NCBI GenBank assembly: GCA_005877305.1
Contig: VBPW01000018.1
Span: 1 to 44,063 of the forward strand
DNA length: 44,063 nucleotides
Source of the DNA: Nitrososphaerota archaeon
Lineage (GTDB): Archaea > Thermoproteota > Nitrososphaeria > Nitrososphaerales > Nitrosopumilaceae
Direction of reading: 5' to 3'
Below, one piece after another: positions 38,899-44,063 of the stretch. A program made the position numbers and the translations under genes. Every line of letters begins with the position of its first letter. The stretch's first letter is position 1. The notes beneath the pieces were generated by a model. It had not been told where the DNA came from. It ran no database searches and worked only from the letters and a program-made list of their open reading frames with translations.

Positions 38899-38977
38899 GG
38901 CATTATAACCCTTATAATATATTTAGACGGTTGTTTTTCGATAGTGTAATAAGCATTTTTCCACTCAAAGTAAACAC

Positions 38978-40015
38978 ATGGAAAAACGAATTGTATTTCA
39001 TATAGATTTTGATTATTTCTTTGCTCAATGTGCTGACAGAGGTGGCGATAGCGGTGCAATAGCTACTGCTAATTACATTGCAAGAAACTATGGAGTAAAA
39101 TCTGGCATGCCTATAAAGTTTGCTAAAAAAAGATTAATAGCACATGATGCAGTTTTTTTGCCGACAGATTTTGAATACTATTCAGAAATTTCACAAAAGG
39201 CAATGAGTACGATACAAGAATTTGCTGACATTTTTGAATATGTGGGAAGGGACGAGGCATATCTTGATGTTTCAAAGAGAACAGAAGGAGATTTTGATAA
39301 AGCCTCACATTTGGCACAGCAGTTAAAAAATGCTGTCAGAAATTCAACAAAACTTTCTTGCACTGTAGGAGTATCATCAAACAAATTAGTATCAAAAATT
39401 GCCTCAAATTTTAAAAAACCTGATGGCTTAACCATAGTTCCACCAGATAGAATCGAAAGTTTTTTGGATCCACTACCAATTAGAACAATTCCAGGAATTG
39501 GTAAAAAGACAGAAGAAAAGTTTTCAGAGATGGGTCTTGAAACTATTTCTCAGTTAAAAAAATTGGATGTTTTTTCGCTTAATAGTCTGTTTGGCAGAAA
39601 AATTGGCACCTACATTTACAATGCCGCAAGAGGCATAGATGATGAACCAGTTTCCCCAAGACAAGAAGCAACACAATACAGCAGAATAACCACATTAAAA
39701 GAAGATTCAAAAGATTATAATTTCTTGGCAAAAGATTTGGAAAAACTTTGTGAAGAAATTCATTCGTCAATTATGGAAGACAATATTATTTTCAAATCAA
39801 TTGGAATACAACTTGTACAATCAGATCTTTCAAACAAAACTAAATCTAGGACTCTAAAGAATCCAACCTCTAGTCTTGACGAACTCAAAAAGACCACTAT
39901 GCAACTTCTTAGGGAAGCCTTGGAAGACCAAAAACTTTTGATACGAAGAATAGGTGTCAGAGTATCTGATCTTTCTAAAGTCTCTGGTCAGGATAATATA
40001 ACTAGATATTTCTAG
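38978..40015 (+). CDS. dinB: DNA polymerase IV (Y-family)
   Basis: VFHIDFDYFFAQCADRG, YVGRDEAYLDVSKR, SCTVGVSSNKLVSKIASNFKKPDGLTIV, IPGIGKKTEEKFSEMG. Confidence 0.95.
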   Translation: MEKRIVFHIDFDYFFAQCADRGGDSGAIATANYIARNYGVKSGMPIKFAKKRLIAHDAVFLPTDFEYYSEISQKAMSTIQEFADIFEYVGRDEAYLDVSKRTEGDFDKASHLAQQLKNAVRNSTKLSCTVGVSSNKLVSKIASNFKKPDGLTIVPPDRIESFLDPLPIRTIPGIGKKTEEKFSEMGLETISQLKKLDVFSLNSLFGRKIGTYIYNAARGIDDEPVSPRQEATQYSRITTLKEDSKDYNFLAKDLEKLCEEIHSSIMEDNIIFKSIGIQLVQSDLSNKTKSRTLKNPTSSLDELKKTTMQLLREALEDQKLLIRRIGVRVSDLSKVSGQDNITRYF

Positions 40016-40488
40016 GATATCCCTACATGTGACGCCAATCTTTTGTGTTCTTCAGGTGTAATCCATTCTACAAATAGATAATCCAAAATTTCTTTCTTAT
40101 TCATACCAAGGTTTTTTGCTTCCCTTACTGCTATCTCATATGCTTCAATCTCTGTTGGCCTATCAACATATGCAAATGATTTGTCATATAGATCAAGGCC
40201 TTTTCTTTGTTGCATTACATGTACAAGTTCATGAATAATATCAAGATACAAAATTTTTGAATCAGAATTTTTTAAATGTTCTAACCCTATTATGATTGAT
40301 GCATCATCATTTTTCACATACATGTAATGATCACTTTCTTCAACAATTACTCTAGTTTTAGAAAAGACATCATCAAGTTCTTTTTTTGTTTTGAAAACTT
40401 TACTTAGAATAGGTACTTCTATCAAGCCATCAAAAATTTCAGCAAGACTGTAAGAACCAGGAGTGACGTTTCTATTTATTTTTATCAT
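40012..40488 (-). CDS. Putative HExxH zinc metallopeptidase
   Basis: LDIIHELVHVMQQRKG...RPTEIEAYEIA; overlaps the upstream archaeosortase-like gene by 17 nt. Confidence 0.6.
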   Translation of the reverse strand: MIKINRNVTPGSYSLAEIFDGLIEVPILSKVFKTKKELDDVFSKTRVIVEESDHYMYVKNDDASIIIGLEHLKNSDSKILYLDIIHELVHVMQQRKGLDLYDKSFAYVDRPTEIEAYEIAVREAKNLGMNKKEILDYLFVEWITPEEHKRLASHVGIS

Positions 40489-41416
40489 TTTCTTGTTTTG
40501 TTATCTCAAGTTTTTTGAGACGTCTTGTTTCTATATATGTCACAACTAGTAAGAAAATAAACAACCATGGTAGGAACATAACTTCTCCAGCAACAGAATG
40601 AAATGATTCAAAGTCACTAACATTTGTAGATACCTTTAGTACAAAAAGGGACAAAGAAAATATTCTAATCACGTTTACTCCAATTGTACCTATAACACCA
40701 AGAACAAAGTACATTGCTTTTCGTTTTGGTGGAATATTCATTTTTAATAAAAATGCCATCATCACAAGTGAATAAATTATAATGCTATGCACTCCAGCAG
40801 ATGGCCAGAAAACTTGTAGAGCAAACGGTCCATGAGAGCCACTAAGAAACATGATGTTACTGTGTGCGGTTGCTATTCCCAGATGAAGAGCAGTAATCAA
40901 ATAGGCATTAAATTTCACCAAGTATGGAACGACATATTGTAGTGGTCCCAAGGTATCATAAGGAAAAAAAGCATCAAGTGATAAAATTATAGCAGTACCA
41001 ACTGTGTATATTGGACCTGCTGGCGATATTCTTATCCATCTTTTTCCAAACAAAATTGTCATGGATGCAACAAAGAAAATTGCCATAACAATAAAGTCCC
41101 ACATCCATGTCCAAGAGTAGATTAACTGAACATGATAGTTTGGCGCAATAGAAATCAGGTAATTTCGCAGTCCAACTTCTAGACTTGTAAGATAGATGAT
41201 TGTAATTGCTGCAAGAGAAATAATTGCTATTAATCTTTTTTTTGGAATTACTAGCTTCAGACCTACAAGTTCGGCTGCAATAAATGCCATTGCAAAAAGA
41301 AATCCTCCTCTGCCTTGGTTCCAGCTCAAACTAAACGAGTCTGGAAAAGCAGCTAAAGCAAACATTGTGGGGCTTGCAATTAGTAAAATTGCAATGATCA
41401 CACTTTTGTTCTGCAT
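40472..41416 (-). CDS. Archaeosortase/exosortase-family protein (thaumarchaeosortase-like)
   Basis: Polytopic; WPSAGVHSIIIYSLVMMAFLL, INVIRIFSLSL and FHSVAGEVMFLPW match the three catalytic positions (Cys/Ser, Arg, His) of exosortase-like enzymes. Confidence 0.7.
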   Translation of the reverse strand: MQNKSVIIAILLIASPTMFALAAFPDSFSLSWNQGRGGFLFAMAFIAAELVGLKLVIPKKRLIAIISLAAITIIYLTSLEVGLRNYLISIAPNYHVQLIYSWTWMWDFIVMAIFFVASMTILFGKRWIRISPAGPIYTVGTAIILSLDAFFPYDTLGPLQYVVPYLVKFNAYLITALHLGIATAHSNIMFLSGSHGPFALQVFWPSAGVHSIIIYSLVMMAFLLKMNIPPKRKAMYFVLGVIGTIGVNVIRIFSLSLFVLKVSTNVSDFESFHSVAGEVMFLPWLFIFLLVVTYIETRRLKKLEITKQENDKNK

Positions 41417-41456
41417 TAAATAAGTAGCAATTTGTGGTAAATAAAAACTCTAGCAA

Positions 41457-42617
41457 CTAGAAAAAGTCTGAGATCGATTTTTGTTTTCTTGCCTTTTGTA
41501 AATTACTTTTTGCAAGCCACTCTTTTTTATCAATACTCAATCGTTTGCAGGCTACGTCAAGACCTTCCTCAAAACTTGAAACTAAAGTTGGTTTTTGTTT
41601 TAACGCCATTCTTATTCCCTCTCGCACTTGCCATACCCCTACCGGAACGGCATATTCAGGCCTTATCTCTCGCAGTACTAAAGATGCTGCCTGTACTTTG
41701 TTTTTAAAAAGATATTCTGCAACGCCAAGCCTTGAAGCAAAATGAGCCCCTGCTGTAACGGGATAATGATCAAGGCCCCTGCCATCCTCAAAGTCAGAAC
41801 CAAATCCAATGTTTCCTTGTTGATCATACCAAGCTTCTTGCATCTCAAACATCCATCTACTTGGAAAAATTATCACAGAAAAAAAGTTTCCCATGTGATT
41901 AAAAGAAAACACTTCATAACTATCAATTATATCAAACTGCATTATTTCTGAGATTAGAGATTTTGATATTATATCGTCTGTAGCAGTTATACTCCACCTA
42001 GTGGGAACTAGTTTTCTATTTTTACCAAACATTCCTATGCTAAAACATTTTTGAATTCTTGTTATTTCGATTCCTTTATTGTAAAGCTCCAAAACAGAAT
42101 CTTGGGCCAACAAATCTTTATCATAGAAAATTTTTTGTATGTTTTTATCAGAGGTAGAATTGGAAAATTTAGCACTCTTGACTTCACCTAATGGTCCAAA
42201 AGGTGGGCTTTCTCCATCAATTGATGTCACAGGAATAGTGTTTTTTAAAAATTCAATGTCAGAATCTATGGGTCTTGACGCCATTGCTACTTCTTGTAGA
42301 CTTTCAATGTATTTTCCATCTGGATTTGAAACTGGAATGTTCTTTATTCCTCTTACCAAGCTTAGTCGATAGTTTACAATTTCTTCTAGGCTTTTGCCCA
42401 GCCAGGCTTCTGGAGAGTCAAGTATCGTGGTCTCTCCGTGTATTGGAGGCAGCATTGGACCTACCGAAACCTTTGGATAACCGTAAGAGCCCACAAACAC
42501 AGAAGGTGGACTAGAGCCACTTATAAAATTAGAAGAAAAAAGATTACCATATCGCGATAAATATTCCCTCCAGTTTGATTCAATTGCCCTGCGAATATCC
42601 CCTGCTGTTCGTGGCAC
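41457..42617 (-). CDS. nreA: DNA repair protein NreA-like with C-terminal PIP box
   Basis: GPMLPPIHGETTILDSPEAWLGKSLEEIVNYRLSLVRG; PVGVWQVREGIRMAL; terminal QKSISDFF PCNA-interaction motif. Confidence 0.87.
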   Translation of the reverse strand: MPRTAGDIRRAIESNWREYLSRYGNLFSSNFISGSSPPSVFVGSYGYPKVSVGPMLPPIHGETTILDSPEAWLGKSLEEIVNYRLSLVRGIKNIPVSNPDGKYIESLQEVAMASRPIDSDIEFLKNTIPVTSIDGESPPFGPLGEVKSAKFSNSTSDKNIQKIFYDKDLLAQDSVLELYNKGIEITRIQKCFSIGMFGKNRKLVPTRWSITATDDIISKSLISEIMQFDIIDSYEVFSFNHMGNFFSVIIFPSRWMFEMQEAWYDQQGNIGFGSDFEDGRGLDHYPVTAGAHFASRLGVAEYLFKNKVQAASLVLREIRPEYAVPVGVWQVREGIRMALKQKPTLVSSFEEGLDVACKRLSIDKKEWLAKSNLQKARKQKSISDFF

Positions 42618-42762
42618 GATGATATGAGACGGGGTCTATCTATTAATATTTCATTATTCATCCAAGCTAGCTTAAAATCAGATTCAAGTGTTCATCCAAA
42701 AAGCTAAAGTTAGAGATTGCTCTGTATTTGCTATACACTAATACTCTTAATCGATTTAGTGT

Positions 42763-42927
42763 TATAGTTATGCTGATGGGTTCGTTTCCCACCAATCAAC
42801 ATTAGAAAAACTTCAACTAGTTACCAAATCTAGTAAAGATCCTTCATACTATATCATTACAGAAAAGGGTCGAGACTTTTTGAAACAGTATAATGGATTT
42901 ATTAAAATGATAGAATTCCATGCTTGA
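42763..42927 (+). pseudogene. Remnant of a small winged-helix regulator
   Basis: Open frame YSYADGFVSHQSTLEKLQLVTKSSKDPSYYIITEKGRDFLKQYNGFIKMIEFHA* without an in-frame start; possible N-terminal part KLEIALYLLYTNTLNRFSV in another frame just upstream. Confidence 0.45.
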
Positions 42928-43029
42928 TTTTTTTGATTAGACAAAATTTGGTTTGTATTAGTTAGAACGATCCCAAAGCTGCAAGAGAATTTTTCTAGAT
43001 CGTTTGTGATCTCACTTTTTCAAATAGTA

Positions 43030-43587
43030 TCAATATCTAACAGTTTTTTTAAATGGTTCTAAAGATGTTTTTTGTTTATAGTTTTCTATTTCATGTCCAC
43101 TATTCGTTCTTAAGACTTGGTTTTGTGTAAACTTGATTTTAACAGTAACATTGCCCTTGTCTATATTGATCTTTATGCTATCAAGTACAGAGACATACTG
43201 TCTAACAATTTTATTGCCACCAACTCGCATCATTCCAATTGGAATTAGAAAATTTTTTTCTATTAATGAATTGATTTTTCTATAACCTGAAGTTTGTGGG
43301 ATTTTACAAACATCTTCTATTTCCCTTATGGTCCTTGGTGTATTTATGGTAACATCTAGAATTTTTTTCTTATCTTCGTCTGCACAGGTTTCTAAGAGTA
43401 ATTTAGCAAGTGATTTTTCTTTTATTGTTATCCATCCAGAATCACTAATACCATTATTTTTGGTAGACTTGTTAGGATAATACCATAAATTACACAAGCT
43501 TTGTAAACTGTCAACATCTGTAGTAAGATCACTATCTAGAGGATCTGATATCTTATGCTTGTGATTAGGATCTGTATCTAATTCCAT
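43030..43587 (-). CDS. Winged-helix (ArsR-like) transcriptional regulator
   Basis: LLLETCADEDKKKILDVTINTPRTIREIEDVCKIPQTSGYRKINSLIEKNFLI. Confidence 0.65.
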   Translation of the reverse strand: MELDTDPNHKHKISDPLDSDLTTDVDSLQSLCNLWYYPNKSTKNNGISDSGWITIKEKSLAKLLLETCADEDKKKILDVTINTPRTIREIEDVCKIPQTSGYRKINSLIEKNFLIPIGMMRVGGNKIVRQYVSVLDSIKINIDKGNVTVKIKFTQNQVLRTNSGHEIENYKQKTSLEPFKKTVRY

Positions 43588-43762
43588 GTTTTCAATTTTT
43601 TTTCAAAGTTTAAAAATCCCATCTACCAAATGTGGAAATGACAAACATTAACATTGATTTAATTCAAAATTCTAAATTACTTGCAACTAGTTTTAGAAAA
43701 TTTTTTCATTATTTTTTAAAGCCAGTTTGTGCCCAAGGTTTAATTCAAGTTTCATATCTGAA

Positions 43763-44063
43763 ATGATATTACAGATGGCAGACTCGGAATCCTTTGGAAT
43801 TAAAAACGGATATGGCAATCAAGCGGTACAATGGATGAACGATGAAGCAAAAAAATTAGACTGGAAATTTGAAGCAAGGCTTTATGGTTATGAAATTACC
43901 ACAAAAAATTTTGGTTCCTTTGAGATGTATTCATGGATTGGTGACCCCAAGACTGCAAGAGATTTGGTAATAAGAGCAAGCAAGAGATTCAAGATCAAAG
44001 TTATTGAAGGAGGTTACAAATCAAGACAACTAATTCTAAAACTTGAGCGAAGCGAGTATGGCA
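43763..44063 (+). CDS. Hypothetical protein, truncated by the window end
   Basis: ATG at 43763 (or 43775): MILQMADSESFGIKNGYGNQAVQWMNDEAKKLDWKFEARLYGYEITTKNFGSFEMYSWIG... open to the end of the window. Confidence 0.6.
   Translation, partial: MILQMADSESFGIKNGYGNQAVQWMNDEAKKLDWKFEARLYGYEITTKNFGSFEMYSWIGDPKTARDLVIRASKRFKIKVIEGGYKSRQLILKLERSEYG

Noticed and set aside
1-44063. Mobile elements or phage genes
   Set aside because: No transposase, integrase, terminal inverted repeats or phage structural genes recognised.

Overview
This 44-kb window is a gene-dense, AT-rich archaeal segment. Gene content points to an ammonia-oxidising-type thaumarchaeon (Nitrososphaerota): ribosomal protein S26e, Alba, two deoxyhypusine synthase-family proteins, NreA with a PCNA-binding tail, a PEFG-type C-terminal sorting signal and an archaeosortase-like protein. 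Most of it is housekeeping: pyrG, a NAD kinase, S26e, pepF, ilvB/ilvN/leuA/leuB, aspS, smc, ino1, a CysRS-like protein, dinB, nreA and alba. I saw no rRNA, no convincing tRNA, no CRISPR array and no transposon. Points most worth following: (i) a dispersed polyamine/hypusine gene set: pyruvoyl arginine decarboxylase, a fused N-carbamoylputrescine amidase-agmatine deiminase, and two dissimilar DHS-family genes; (ii) a structured leader of ilvB with a 20-codon ORF that is 45% Leu/Ile/Val and overlaps a 12-bp imperfect hairpin; (iii) an archaeosortase-like protein with Ser at the expected Cys position, overlapping a HExxH protein gene, with a PEF-CTERM candidate substrate in the same window; (iv) a NAD-kinase fold fused to a winged helix with a degenerate GGDGT motif; (v) three alternating TCGAACT/AGTTCGA arms upstream of aspS; (vi) unannotated zinc microproteins; (vii) apparent frameshifts in pyrG, ilvN and a TM2-like gene that may be sequence errors. 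All calls come from reading the sequence and the supplied ORFs. No database search was run.
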